Made by a program: the position numbers and the translations under genes
The notes under the pieces: generated by a model
Databases searched by the model: none
The model's input: only the letters and a program-made list of their open reading frames with translations
Told to the model about the DNA's origin: nothing
Shown: positions 17,334-26,161 of the stretch, one piece after another
How positions within the stretch are numbered: the first letter of the stretch is position 1
Layout: each line of letters begins with the position of its first letter
NCBI RefSeq assembly: GCF_002893625.1
Contig: NZ_PKMZ01000001.1
Coordinates: 62,001 to 126,000, forward strand
From: Mangrovicella endophytica
GTDB lineage: Bacteria; Pseudomonadota; Alphaproteobacteria; Rhizobiales; Rhizobiaceae
Reading direction: 5' to 3'
Length of the DNA stretch: 64,000 nucleotides

Positions 17334-18433
17334 TCGCGCCGCCCGGAATCATTGTCGGCGGCACTATCGCTCGCCATCAGCAGCCGCACGCGGTCGGCGA
17401 GGGTCGGCTGTGCAGCCGATTCCCCCTGACCTGCCGCCGGAGCATCGCCAAGCAGCTTGAGGATGGGCGAATCGGGCCCTTCCGCAATCGCTGACATGCG
17501 GATCACCCGCGCCGCAATGTCGCCGATGCGATCCCGAAGCTCGGCATCGTCGAGCGTTGCAAGATCGTCCGTCGCCGCCAGCGTCTCGGCGGCCGCGTGG
17601 CCGTTGACGCCGGCTGCCGGAGGCGCCGCCACTGCCGTTACGGCCGGCGCGACGGCCACGGCATCGAGCGGCTTTTCGGCAGCCACCGCTGCAGAGGTGC
17701 CACCGCCGAGACGGGTGAGCTCTTCCTCGCGATCGGCAAGATTGGCCGTCAGCCGCGTCACCTTCTCGTCGAGCGCTGCGGTGCGCGCCTTTTCGCGCTT
17801 CAAGGCGGCTTCGAGCGCGGTGATCTCGCTGCGCATGCGCTCGGCCTGCTCGTGCTGCTCGCGCTGGCGACGCTCGCCATGTCGCAGATCATCGGAGCTG
17901 CGATCGAGCTTCGCCTCCAGGGAGACGATCTGCACTTTGCGCTCCTCCGCAATGTCGGAGAGTTCGCGGAAGCGGAGCGCAAGCGCTTCGAGTTCTTCGC
18001 TTCTGAGGTCGAGGTCGTGCTGCGTGTCGTGCAGCGACGTCTCCAGCCGCGCGATCTCCGCCTCGCGGGCGGCGAGATCGGCCCGCAATTCGGCGATCTC
18101 GGCCGTCAGCCGCGCGGCCTTGTCCGTGGCGGCGCGCTCGCGCTGGCGAAGATCAGCATTGTGAACGGCGATGCGGCCTGCCTCGGCGCGCTCGGCCGCC
18201 GCCTTGTCGCGCATCTGCCGCGCCGCCAGGTCCTGGCGCCGCACCATCATGGCAGCCTCGGCCCGTGCCATGTCCTGGGCAGCGCGGATTTCGTTGGCAG
18301 TGGTCGGGATCGTCGCTTCGAAGTCGCGGCGTGCGAGCCGCTGTGCCTGACGCCAGACGAGAGGCATGACAAGAAGGGCGATGAAGATCGCCACGAGCAT
18401 GCCGAGAAGGAAGATCAGACCGGTCGCGATCAT
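17306..18433 (-). CDS. Membrane-anchored coiled-coil protein
   Basis: 375 residues. An N-terminal helix (MIATGLIFLLGMLVAIFIAL, about 1-26) anchors a long charged alpha-helical region (about 30-240) with Ala/Glu/Arg/Leu heptads, for example ELRADLAAREAEIARLETSL, that should form a coiled coil. After an Ala-rich linker, a short C-terminal helical region (DAELRDRIGDIAARVIRMSA) follows. ATG 18433 is set by the signal anchor and an AGG 6 bases upstream. A structural or scaffolding role is possible, but the family was not recognised. Confidence 0.75.
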   Translation of the reverse strand: MIATGLIFLLGMLVAIFIALLVMPLVWRQAQRLARRDFEATIPTTANEIRAAQDMARAEAAMMVRRQDLAARQMRDKAAAERAEAGRIAVHNADLRQRERAATDKAARLTAEIAELRADLAAREAEIARLETSLHDTQHDLDLRSEELEALALRFRELSDIAEERKVQIVSLEAKLDRSSDDLRHGERRQREQHEQAERMRSEITALEAALKREKARTAALDEKVTRLTANLADREEELTRLGGGTSAAVAAEKPLDAVAVAPAVTAVAAPPAAGVNGHAAAETLAATDDLATLDDAELRDRIGDIAARVIRMSAIAEGPDSPILKLLGDAPAAGQGESAAQPTLADRVRLLMASDSAADNDSGRRDQRPEDAAE

Positions 18434-18490
18434 GCTTGACCTATGGCAGACAAAGCGGGCGTCCGCCATTCACAACGCACAAGCGGCGAA

Positions 18491-18528
18491 AATATGCGGC
18501 AGCCCCGCGACATAGGCGACGGGGCTGC
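18491..18528 (-). terminator. Probable terminator after the DUF1134 gene
   Basis: A 9-bp stem (18499-18507 with 18520-18528) is followed on the minus strand by CGCATATTTT. It lies between the DUF1134 gene and the coiled-coil gene. Confidence 0.4.
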
Positions 18529-18571
18529 GAAATCATGGCTGTAGAAGCTAGTCTAGCGGACCTCTCGGCGG

Positions 18572-19150
18572 TCAGAACGGGTTCCAGGTCGGCATCGGGG
18601 TCAGCTTGAGATAGCCGAGATTGATGCCGAGCCGCGCGCCGACGCCCGTCTTCACCGGGACGAGCAGCACGTTGTCGCGCCGCAGCAGCGTCATGCCGAC
18701 GCCGCCGACGAGATAGGCGCTGCCGCTGACGCCGCCGAAGCGGCCGTAGACACCTTCCACCGAAGGAAGATTGTAGACGAGCATCATCATGCGTGCGCCG
18801 TCACCGCCGACGTCGAAGCCGAGCGACGGGCCCTGCCAGAAGATGCGGTGCTCGCCGGCATTCTTGGTGAAGAGCGTTCCCTCGCCGAAACGCAGGCCGC
18901 CGAAGAAGGCGCCGGCGGCTTCCTCGCCGAGAATATAGCCGTTGGGCTGGCCATAGCTCTGGAACGCCCGCTCGAGCGCCTGGGCGAGGCTGCCCGATGT
19001 CGTTCCGAAGAAGCGATGGCCTTCCGAGACCACCTCTTCCGCCGAGTAGCTGCCATTCTGCTGCGCGGCCGCGGGCTCGGCGAGAAGAACGGCCGTGATC
19101 GCCATGGCGGCAAGGAAGAGGGAGCGGAGCGGGCGGATGAAATCTGTCAT
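18572..19150 (-). CDS. DUF1134 family exported protein
   Basis: 192 residues with a Sec signal peptide (about 1-29, ending A-A-A-Q-Q). The body carries the DUF1134 blocks: EEVVSEGHRFFGTTSGSLAQ, PNGYILGEEAAGAFFGGLRF, WQGPSLGFDVGGDG and MMMLVYNLPSVEGVYGRFGG, ending LGYLKLTPMPTWNPF. The family is confined largely to Alphaproteobacteria, resembles SYLF-type lipid-binding folds, and has no proven role known to me. ATG 19150 follows AAGGA. It diverges from chpT, with 254 bases between. Confidence 0.88.
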   Translation of the reverse strand: MTDFIRPLRSLFLAAMAITAVLLAEPAAAQQNGSYSAEEVVSEGHRFFGTTSGSLAQALERAFQSYGQPNGYILGEEAAGAFFGGLRFGEGTLFTKNAGEHRIFWQGPSLGFDVGGDGARMMMLVYNLPSVEGVYGRFGGVSGSAYLVGGVGMTLLRRDNVLLVPVKTGVGARLGINLGYLKLTPMPTWNPF

Positions 19151-19312
19151 GATCGGAATCCTTCCGTCGATCTTGGACATCCAGCGAGCCACCTGTGCGG
19201 TGGCGACGGACGTCCTCCGACGGCATTCGATCAAAATATGCTTTTCATTTGCCTAACGACGGATACGAAGAATGCACCACGCTGACTAGCCCCGGTCAGA
19301 CGGTCGTTTCGG

Positions 19313-19365
19313 TTGACGGATTCCGCCCTCCGACTCATTGTCGGCGCCAGGACGGCTGCCGATTC
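19313..19365 (+). promoter_or_regulatory. GANTC cluster in the chpT promoter region
   Basis: Three CcrM methylation sites, GATTC (19319-19323), GACTC (19332-19336) and GATTC (19361-19365), lie in 47 bases. The first overlaps a -35-like TTGACG (19313-19318). The cluster is 40 bases upstream of the chpT start. Confidence 0.45.
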
Positions 19366-19404
19366 GAGACGCGGTCGACATTCCCCGCAAGGACGGTCAG
19401 ACCC

Positions 19405-20037
19405 ATGAATCTTCCCGAGATTTCGGCTCCGGACCTCGCCGCTCTGCTGGCGAGCCGCCTCTGCCATGACATTATCTCCCCCGTCGGGGCGGTGCAGAGC
19501 GGGCTTGAGCTTCTCGACGAGATGCCGGGCGACGAGGAGTCCATGGCGCTGGTGCGCAACTCGACCAAGAGCGCTGTGGCCAAGCTGCAATTCGCACGGC
19601 TCGCCTATGGCGCCTCGGGTTCGACGGCAGCGCAGATCGACCTCGGCGACGCGCGCACGGTAGCCGAGGGGCTGATGAGCTTCGAACGCGCCGAGCTCAC
19701 CTGGAATGGCGCCCGCGCCTATGTACCCAAGAACATCGCCAAGCTGATCCTCAACCTCATCGTCATCGCTAACGCCTCCGTGCCGCGCGGCAAGACCGTG
19801 GCGGTGGATGTCGAAAGCCTGGAGCCGGCGGTGAGGGTGGTCATCACCGCAACCGGAACGCCGCTGCGGGTACCGGCCAAGTTCCGCGCGCTCTTGGCGG
19901 GCGAGGAACTGGCCGAGCCGATCGATGCCCACGGCGTGCAGCCCTATTATACGCTGCTCCTGGCAAAGGAGGCTGGCCTTTCGGTCGCGCTCGACATGGT
20001 GGACGACCGCGCCGTCTTCACGGTCGCCTCGATTTAA
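19405..20037 (+). CDS. chpT: Histidine phosphotransferase ChpT
   Basis: Passes phosphate from the hybrid kinase CckA to CtrA and CpdR in the alphaproteobacterial cell-cycle relay. 210 residues: a dimerisation helix pair with phospho-acceptor His21 in ASRLCHDIISPVGA, then a degenerate GHKL-like domain lacking ATP-binding boxes, ending GVQPYYTLLLAKEAGLSV. Both features are typical of ChpT. AAGGA lies 11 bases before ATG 19405. ctrA lies 600 bases downstream on the other strand, so the relay partners are encoded side by side. Confidence 0.93.
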   Translation: MNLPEISAPDLAALLASRLCHDIISPVGAVQSGLELLDEMPGDEESMALVRNSTKSAVAKLQFARLAYGASGSTAAQIDLGDARTVAEGLMSFERAELTWNGARAYVPKNIAKLILNLIVIANASVPRGKTVAVDVESLEPAVRVVITATGTPLRVPAKFRALLAGEELAEPIDAHGVQPYYTLLLAKEAGLSVALDMVDDRAVFTVASI

Positions 20038-20151
20038 CGGCTCGTCTTCATCGTTCCTTTGCCGTCTTCGGCAACGATGCATCAAGCGTGGGGCGCTAAT
20101 CTTCCCCGACCGTCGCGATGCTCAAGAGCCGCGGCGGACGGGGGAACGACG

Positions 20152-20526
20152 ATGCAGACCTGTCTCATCCTTGATGAATCGAGCGTCATCCGGAAGGTTG
20201 CTGGGCGGATCCTGTTCCAGCTCGGCTTCACCGTCTCCAACGCCGCCTCGTCCCAGGAAGCCATCGAGCTGATCGCCGCATCCGGCATGCCGGACGTCCT
20301 GATCGTCGCCGGCTGCATCGGCGATGGCTCCTGCGTCGACTTCATCCGCGAGGTGAGGGGGCTGGAGAATGGCTCCACGCCGGTGATCCTCGCCCTGCTC
20401 GTCGAGGCCAATCTCGGACAGATGACGCGGCTGAAGCGCGCCGGTGCGACCGGCTTCATCTACAAGCCCTTCGACCGGCAGGCACTGTCGGACTGGCTGC
20501 AACCCTATGTGAAGAACGCAGCCTGA
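20152..20526 (+). CDS. Single-domain receiver protein lacking the phospho-aspartate
   Basis: A 124-residue stand-alone CheY-like receiver. The N-terminal acidic pocket is retained as LILDESS (Asp8, Glu9) and the conserved Lys105 is present in IYKPFD. The phosphorylation site is lost: where active paralogues read V-L-L-D-W-N-M-P, this reads LIVAGCIG, placing Ala53 at the Asp position. The switch Thr/Ser is also replaced, by a hydrophobic residue near 81-82. It is therefore a pseudo-receiver that should not accept phosphate from ChpT in the usual way. It follows chpT by 114 bases on the same strand. Confidence 0.85.
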   Translation: MQTCLILDESSVIRKVAGRILFQLGFTVSNAASSQEAIELIAASGMPDVLIVAGCIGDGSCVDFIREVRGLENGSTPVILALLVEANLGQMTRLKRAGATGFIYKPFDRQALSDWLQPYVKNAA

Positions 20527-20558
20527 GCGCCGGCTTTCAGCAAGCTCACTGAAACGAA

Positions 20559-20588
20559 AAGGCCCGCACGACCGATCGTGCGGGCCTT
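20559..20588. terminator. Bidirectional terminator
   Basis: A perfect 13-bp stem (20559-20571 with 20576-20588) closes a CCGA loop, with TTTTCG on the minus side and a pyrimidine-rich tail on the plus side. It sits between the pseudo-receiver gene and ctrA, which converge. Confidence 0.8.
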
Positions 20589-20629
20589 CCCTTTGAAGAT
20601 CGAAATCTGTCGGGCGCGCGGCGCAGGCC

Positions 20630-21322
20630 TCAGGCCGCGCGCGCTTCCTCCGGCTCGCGCAGCACGTAGCCGCGGCCCCAGACCGTTTCGATGTAATTCT
20701 TGCCGTCGGTGGCGTTGGCCAGCTTCTTGCGGAGCTTGCAGATGAAGACGTCGATGATCTTCAGCTCCGGCTCGTCCATGCCACCATAGAGATGGTTGAG
20801 GAACATCTCCTTGGTCAGCGTCGTGCCTTTGCGGAGCGAGAGGAGCTCCAGCATGGCGTATTCCTTGCCGGTCAGATGCACGCGCTGGCCGTTCACCTCG
20901 ACGGTCTTGGCGTCGAGATTGACGGTGAGGTCGCCGGTGTTGATGACCGACTGGGCGTGGCCCTTGGAACGGCGGACGATGGCGTGAATGCGGGCGACAA
21001 GCTCGTCCTTGTGGAAGGGCTTCGTCATGTAGTCGTCGGCGCCGAAGCCGAGGCCGCGAACCTTGTCCTCGATGCCGGCCATGCCGGACAGGATGAGGAT
21101 CGGCGTCTTGACCTTGGACAGGCGCAGGGTGCGGAGCACCTCATAGCCTGACATGTCGGGAAGGTTGAGGTCGAGAAGAATGATGTCGTAGTCGTAGAGC
21201 TTGCCGAGATCGACGCCTTCCTCACCGAGATCGGTGGTGTAGACGTTGAAGCTCTCCGACTTCAGCATGAGTTCGATGCTCTGCGCGACGGCACTGTCAT
21301 CCTCGATCAATAGAACGCGCAT
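20630..21322 (-). CDS. ctrA: Cell-cycle master response regulator CtrA
   Basis: OmpR/PhoB-type regulator that binds TTAA-N7-TTAA, controls division, motility and methylation genes and blocks origin firing in Caulobacter. 230 residues: receiver with Glu7-Asp8-Asp9, phospho-acceptor Asp51 (IILLDLNLP) and Lys in TKPFHK; winged helix with [20 protein letters not shown] and [15 protein letters not shown], almost invariant in CtrA orthologues. ATG 21322 (after AGGAA, 6 bases) is preferred over GTG 21325. The C-terminus ends EARAA, consistent with the hydrophobic degradation tail of CtrA. Confidence 0.97.
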   Translation of the reverse strand: MRVLLIEDDSAVAQSIELMLKSESFNVYTTDLGEEGVDLGKLYDYDIILLDLNLPDMSGYEVLRTLRLSKVKTPILILSGMAGIEDKVRGLGFGADDYMTKPFHKDELVARIHAIVRRSKGHAQSVINTGDLTVNLDAKTVEVNGQRVHLTGKEYAMLELLSLRKGTTLTKEMFLNHLYGGMDEPELKIIDVFICKLRKKLANATDGKNYIETVWGRGYVLREPEEARAA

Positions 21323-21697
21323 CACAAGTTCCTCTCGCCGATCTTGCCGCTGCCAGCGAGGGGCGCGGCTAGACTGAAGTTTGTCCTAAGTCCGGCCAAA
21401 TCGTGGCACGGAGTGGTTAACAAAGTCTCTTCGGCCCTTCATAGACCATTGACCCAACTGAAGCTGGATCGATCCTCAGCTCGGTCTTCCGCGACCTCTT
21501 CGTGCTTGACGGCGGTTTCGCCGGCAATGCCGCGCATTCGGTGCGTTCGGTTTACCCTGCCTTAAATCCTCATCCCTATGATTAACGTTGCGCGTAAACA
21601 GAGGGTTAAGATCACTAGCCCGCCAGGCTTGCCCGAAGCCTTTACGCCGATCGGAAATGAAGTGCCGGCGACGGCACCTCGACGAAAGGGGACTGGG
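21323..21697. other. ctrA/fliJ divergent intergenic region
   Basis: A 375-base non-coding stretch. It holds several isolated TTAA half-sites (21417-21420, and more between about 21560 and 21615) but no full TTAA-N7-TTAA and no GANTC that I could find. The promoters were not resolved. Confidence 0.5.
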
Positions 21698-22066
21698 ATG
21701 AAGCGGGACAATCTCGTGCGCCTGACGCGCTTCAAGGTGATGGAGAAGCGCCGCCAGCTCGAACAGCTCGAGCTCATGATGGGTGAATTCGAGCGGATGG
21801 CCGCGGATCTCGACGCGCAGATCGCCAGCGAGGAAAAGAAGGCAGGCATCACTGATGTCACGCATTTCGCCTACCCGACCTTCGCCAAGGCGGCGCGTGC
21901 ACGTCGCGACAATCTGATGAATTCCGTCAAGGATCTTCGCGTGCAGATGAATGCGGCGCGGATCGCGGCGGAGGAGGCGGAAGCCGAACTCGTCAACGCC
22001 GAGAAGCTGGAGCAGCGCGACGGCGCCCGCGAGGAAATGGACGAGCGCCGCTCCGCCAGCGCGTGA
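21698..22066 (+). CDS. fliJ: FliJ-like flagellar export protein
   Basis: 122 residues, almost entirely helical: MKRDNLVRLTRFKVMEKRRQ, a heptad region (EQLELMMGEFERMAADLDAQ), ITDVTHFAYPTFAKAARARR, and a second long helix. This is the FliJ-like protein that lies divergent from ctrA in Brucella and rhizobia; FliJ family members form an antiparallel coiled coil that helps feed substrates to the flagellar export gate. AAAGGGG before ATG 21698 supports the start. No other flagellar gene is in the window, so the name rests on family form and position. Confidence 0.7.
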   Translation: MKRDNLVRLTRFKVMEKRRQLEQLELMMGEFERMAADLDAQIASEEKKAGITDVTHFAYPTFAKAARARRDNLMNSVKDLRVQMNAARIAAEEAEAELVNAEKLEQRDGAREEMDERRSASA

Positions 22067-22486
22067 TCGACCGGCGGCGGCGCACTTCGCCGCCGCCTCA
22101 CCGATAGGGTGGGCGGCCTCGCTCGCCCCCGCATAATTTGCATCCGCCTGGACTGCCGTTCACCGGCATTGCCGGATAAAGCCGTGCCGCCGATCGAGGC
22201 GGCGATCAGCCGCGGTCGTTCGACCCGCCGCAAGAAGGCAGATCCGTCGCGCCTGCGGCTCCAATTTGCGTCATTTACCGCAAGCCGCCGCGCTCGAGAG
22301 CGCCAAGCCTCAGCACGTTTCCTAGCCACTTCGTCACCTGCCTGCGGGATGCGGTCACCGCAAGATCATCGCGTCGCTCCTGCGCTTCGCCGGATGCGAT
22401 CGGCGAGCTGTCCAGACCTGCCTGCTGGCGCGCTCTACAACGACGGCGACTGCATCGACCGGGTGATCAGACGACTCACAAATGCG
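22067..22486. other. Gene-free stretch after fliJ
   Basis: 420 bases without a convincing gene. A G/C-only 10-bp stem-loop (22073-22082 with 22088-22097) just after fliJ lacks a U-run. The open frame that crosses the region has no coding character. Confidence 0.4.
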
Positions 22487-22526
22487 GATGCCCGAAAACG
22501 AAAGAAGCCGGCTTGCGGCCGGCTTC
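22487..22526 (-). terminator. sciP terminator
   Basis: A 9-bp stem (22504-22512 with 22518-22526) is followed on the minus strand by TTTCGTTTT, 24 bases past the sciP stop. Confidence 0.75.
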
Positions 22527-22549
22527 GATCGACGTCGTGGTTGCTGATC

Positions 22550-22843
22550 TCAGTGGTGGAAGTCGTACTTCTTCCGGTACTCCTGGAGCTGCGTGGTGCG
22601 CAGCCCCGCGAGACCATGCTGGTCGATGGAAGCCTGCCACGACAGGAACTCCTCCACCGTCAGCGTGTAACGCGAACAGGCCTCGTCGAGGCTCAGCAGC
22701 CCGCCGCGAACGGCAGCAACAACCTCCGCCTTGCGGCGGATGACCCAACGACGCGTGTTCGACGGAGGAAGATCGGCAATCGTCAGCGGACTCCCGTCAG
22801 GTCCGATGACGTATTTCACTCTTGGTCTAACCTGATCGGTCAT
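22550..22843 (-). CDS. sciP: CtrA inhibitor SciP (DUF1153)
   Basis: 97 residues matching the DUF1153/SciP family end to end: VKYVIGPDGSPLTIADLPPS, NTRRWVIRRKAEVVAAVRGG, LLSLDEACSRYTLTVEEFLS and GLRTTQLQEYR, a compact helix-turn-helix. In Caulobacter SciP binds DNA-bound CtrA and represses CtrA-activated promoters in swarmer cells. ATG 22843 follows GAGAG; an upstream start at 22864 has no ribosome site. It lies 1.2 kb from ctrA, giving the window activator, phosphotransfer protein and inhibitor together. Confidence 0.93.
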   Translation of the reverse strand: MTDQVRPRVKYVIGPDGSPLTIADLPPSNTRRWVIRRKAEVVAAVRGGLLSLDEACSRYTLTVEEFLSWQASIDQHGLAGLRTTQLQEYRKKYDFHH

Positions 22844-23091
22844 TGTACTCTCTACTACACTCAAAGACCTAATCGTCGACGACCTTAGCGCTGCGCTTTT
22901 AAAAATCCGTCAAGCGCCTTGTAACAATTCGTCAATAACGCGAACGATCAGGCGCCAAGCGCCTGTGCAAGCAGCCGGATTGGCTGAATTGGCGGCGAAG
23001 AAAACACCGCCGCGACGCACAGAATTTGGCAGGCGCGGCGGACGGGTCTAGAAGAACGGGCGGCCTGGCCGGCCGCAGAAGGATCGCCGTC

Positions 23092-24267
23092 ATGCAGAAC
23101 AGCCTCGACCTGCCGAAGCCGCCGGCAGAAACCCGAATCGTCGTGGCGATGTCGGGCGGGGTCGATTCGTCGGTCGTCGCGGCCCTCCTGAAGGAGGAGG
23201 GCTACGACGTCGTCGGCATCACGCTCCAGCTCTACGATGCCGGGGAGGGCGCCCGCCGCGTCGGCTCCTGCTGCGCTGGGCAGGACATTCACGACGCCCG
23301 CCGCGTCGCCGCCGCCCTTGGCATTCCCCATTACGTCCTCGACTATGAAGAGGTGTTCCGGCGCTCGGTGATCGAGCCCTTCGCCGACAGCTATCTCGCC
23401 GGCGAGACTCCCATCCCGTGCGTCGCCTGCAACCAGACGGTTAAGTTCCGTGATCTTCTGACGGTGGCCAAGGATCTCGGCGCCGACGCGCTGGCGACCG
23501 GCCACTATATCGACAGCCGCGCCGATGGCGCGCATCGCCGGTTGTTCCGGCCCGTCGATCTCGATCGCGACCAGAGCTATTTCCTGTATGCCACGACGCA
23601 GGAGCAGGTGGATTTCCTGCGTTTTCCGCTGGCTCGCATGACCAAGCCCGAGACGCGCGCTGTGGCGGAGCGCTTCGGTCTGACGGTCGCGGCCAAGCCC
23701 GACAGCCAGGACATCTGCTTCGTGTCGCGCGGGCGCTATAGCGACGTGATCGAGAAGCTGAGGCCGGGCGCTGGCCAGCCCGGCGAGATCGTTCATCTCG
23801 ACGGACGGCGGCTCGGGCGCCACGACGGCATCCTGCACTATACGGTCGGCCAGCGACGGGGCATCGGCATTGCGCTCGGCGAGCCGCTTTATGTCGTGGC
23901 GCTGGATGCGCAGAACGCCCGGGTGATCGTCGGGCCGCGCGAGGCTCTGGCGACGCGGCGGCTGCGCCTGCGGGCGGTGAACTGGCTCGGACGCGAAAGC
24001 CTCGCGGAAGCCGCCGCCGCCGACGCGCCGCTGTTCGTGAAGGTCCGCTCCGCGCGGCCTCCCATGCCGGCCCGGCTGCATGTCGATGCGGACGGCGTCG
24101 TCGCGGTGGAGCTTCTCGCCGGTGAGGACGGCGTTTCCGCCGGGCAGGCCTGCGTCTTCTATGACGGGGAGGGTGCCGGGGCGGCCGTGTTGGGCGGCGG
24201 CATCATCGCGCGCACCGAATCGAGCCTGCCGCATCTCGACAGCCTGCCGCTCGCCGCGGCGGAATAG
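23092..24267 (+). CDS. mnmA: tRNA-specific 2-thiouridylase MnmA
   Basis: Activates U34 of tRNA-Lys, -Glu and -Gln with ATP and inserts sulfur to give s2U34. 391 residues. The ATP-pyrophosphatase PP-loop is MSGGVDSS (residues 20-27), the first catalytic Cys is Cys113 in CNQTVKF, and the second is Cys209 in DICFVSRG. Central TGHYIDSR and [18 protein letters not shown] belong to the tRNA-binding and barrel parts. ATG 23092 follows AAGGA at 8 bases; the frame is open 66 bases further upstream without family sequence. Confidence 0.96.
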   Translation: MQNSLDLPKPPAETRIVVAMSGGVDSSVVAALLKEEGYDVVGITLQLYDAGEGARRVGSCCAGQDIHDARRVAAALGIPHYVLDYEEVFRRSVIEPFADSYLAGETPIPCVACNQTVKFRDLLTVAKDLGADALATGHYIDSRADGAHRRLFRPVDLDRDQSYFLYATTQEQVDFLRFPLARMTKPETRAVAERFGLTVAAKPDSQDICFVSRGRYSDVIEKLRPGAGQPGEIVHLDGRRLGRHDGILHYTVGQRRGIGIALGEPLYVVALDAQNARVIVGPREALATRRLRLRAVNWLGRESLAEAAAADAPLFVKVRSARPPMPARLHVDADGVVAVELLAGEDGVSAGQACVFYDGEGAGAAVLGGGIIARTESSLPHLDSLPLAAAE

Positions 24268-24348
24268 GAAGCAGACGGTCGGGCGCGGCCGCTAAGCCGG
24301 TGAGGCTGCGGCGGCAGCGTGCTTGCGCGGGCGTAAGAAACGCGCCGC

Positions 24349-25296
24349 CTAGGCCAGCGGCGAGGCGATCGACAGGATGCGCACCGTCTCGGCGGCCTCG
24401 TCCGGTCCGGTTTCCGGCTGCTGCCGTGTCTCGACACAATGGATGAAGTGGCGCAGCTCGTGATCGAGCGGCAGGCCGGGTTCGGTCTCGATGAACTCGG
24501 CCGGCGCGTTGTTGAAGCCGAACACGCGTCCTTCAGGCCAGACGCGGTGGCGGTAAAGCGCCAGCTTCTGGCCCTCGGGCGCGAGATCGTCGAAGCACAG
24601 CATGCCGCCCGTGCCGATCGCCGAGAACCGGCGGTCGCGATAGGGCGAGACGCGCGAGACGTGGATCTCGGCGCCGATCCCGTTGGGAAAGCCGAGAACG
24701 ATATCGGCGATATCGGTCTCGTTGCTGAGAACGGTGCGGCGGGTCGCCTCGACGCGGCTGGGCGCGGTGCCGGCAAGATGCAGAACGAGCGAGAGGTCGT
24801 GCGGCGCGAGATCCCAGACAACGTCCATGCCGAGGAACCGCCCGAGCCCCATGCGGGTGGAGACCAGATGCTTCAGATCCCCGATGACTCCGGCGCCAAC
24901 GAGGCTCGCGAGCCGGCGGAAGACCGGATGGAAGCGCAGCACGTGACCGACCATCATCAGCCGGCCGGTTTCGGCCGCCGTCCTGGCGGTCTCGGCCGCG
25001 TCCGCCGGATCAAGCGCGATCGGCTTTTCGATCAGGACGTCCTTGCCGGCGCGCATCGCCGCCCGCGCCGTCGACCCGTGCAGGGTGGCGGGGAGGGCGA
25101 GCACCAGCGCGTCGAGATTGGGTGAAGCAACCGCGTCCTGCGGGCGATAGGCGGTAACACCATAGCGCTCCGCGAAGGCGGTGGCCTTTCCGGTATCGGC
25201 GTCGGCCACCCCGGCGAGGACGCCGAGCGCGCTCAGCGTGCGCACATGGTTCTGGCCCCACTGGCCACAGCCGATCACGGCGATCCTTGGCTTCAT
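24349..25296 (-). CDS. Gfo/Idh/MocA-family oxidoreductase
   Basis: A 315-residue NAD(P)-dependent dehydrogenase. The Rossmann motif is IAVIGCGQWGQNH at the N-terminus, and the family signature EKPIAL carries the conserved Lys. The C-terminal alpha/beta domain holds VWDLAPHDLSLVLHLAG, with an H-D pair at the usual catalytic place. Members oxidise sugars, UDP-sugars or inositols; HDLSLV and the QWG variant recall UDP-GlcNAc 3-dehydrogenases (WlbA-like), but this is not firm. ATG 25296 has AGGGA at about 8 bases. It converges on mnmA. Confidence 0.85.
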   Translation of the reverse strand: MKPRIAVIGCGQWGQNHVRTLSALGVLAGVADADTGKATAFAERYGVTAYRPQDAVASPNLDALVLALPATLHGSTARAAMRAGKDVLIEKPIALDPADAAETARTAAETGRLMMVGHVLRFHPVFRRLASLVGAGVIGDLKHLVSTRMGLGRFLGMDVVWDLAPHDLSLVLHLAGTAPSRVEATRRTVLSNETDIADIVLGFPNGIGAEIHVSRVSPYRDRRFSAIGTGGMLCFDDLAPEGQKLALYRHRVWPEGRVFGFNNAPAEFIETEPGLPLDHELRHFIHCVETRQQPETGPDEAAETVRILSIASPLA

Positions 25297-25936
25297 TGCT
25301 GCCATCCCTTCATTCGCTCGCGGGTTAGCCGAGCGGCGGGCAAAGGGCAAATCGCAATGCGACTCTCGGCCTCTGATGATGAGATGATGAGCCGACATCA
25401 ACAGTGGCTTTGGGGCTCTGGCTGCGGGCGCAAAGCGCATCCGCCGCCGGTCGATTGAGGCGCCGCCCGTCGCGCCGTGTTGAGGGCGCTGCATGGCAGG
25501 CTATCGGTCCGGTCGCCAATCCGCTGCAGCGCCCTGAAGGTGCGTGCGTGTGCGCACCGGCGATCATCCGCCAGTCGCACCTCCAGGAACCCAGCACCGA
25601 GGTCCCGGCGCGGAGGCGAGCACCCAGGAGTCTAGCTATTGCCGGGGCAGGCAGATTGGCCGAGGACATTCCCGCCTGTATCAGCGTCGATCCCCGCCGA
25701 TTGGCGAAGGGGCACCAGTGCAGACAGCGTCGGCACTCGTATCTGCTGGTATGATGAGGCGATCTGCAGAAACGCTGGCAGTCACCGCTGCGGCGCGCGA
25801 TGCCGCGACAATGGCGTGTTCGGGAGAGCCGATCTTCGGCCTTGCGGCATTGACAGCCCCATGCGCCGACTTCTATATCCCGCGCGGCTTCGGCGGGGAA
25901 CGATCCCTGCTCGGTTGGGATATATCCCGGCCTCGG
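25297..25936. other. Gene-free stretch before tRNA-Met
   Basis: About 640 bases with no gene I can support. Apart from the promoter at 25850-25878, nothing structured was seen. Confidence 0.5.
25850..25878 (+). promoter_or_regulatory. Strong predicted promoter of tRNA-Met
   Basis: TTGACA (25850-25855), a 17-base spacer and CTATAT (25873-25878), about 58 bases before the tRNA. Confidence 0.6.
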
Positions 25937-26013
25937 GGCGGAGTAGCTCAGTTGGTTAGAGCAGCGGAATCATAATCCGCGTGTCGGGGGTTCAAGTCCC
26001 TCCTCCGCTACCA
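25937..26013 (+). tRNA. tRNA-Met (anticodon CAT)
   Basis: Cloverleaf with acceptor GGCGGAG/CTCCGCT, D-loop AGTTGGTTAGA, anticodon stem GCGGA/TCCGC around loop ATCATAA (anticodon CAT), T-arm with GGTTCAAGTCC, and CCA encoded. The G1-U72 pair and body fit elongator tRNA-Met; a lysidine-modified tRNA-Ile2 also reads CAT and cannot be strictly excluded. Confidence 0.92.
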
Positions 26014-26161
26014 TCAATTTCTTAGTTGGTATCAGTGTTTTAGCTTGGTACGGGCCGAGGCTTTCGGCCCTGCGGATTTCGCATCATGTTGCGCTCCATT
26101 TCCTTCGCTTCACAGGGGTTTACCGATAGCCTCGGCAGCTCCGTGCAACATGCCGTGAAAC

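Noticed and set aside
22109-22888. 259-codon frame after fliJ on the plus strand
   Set aside because: Antisense to sciP in its second half; Arg/Ser-rich with no domain or ribosome site.
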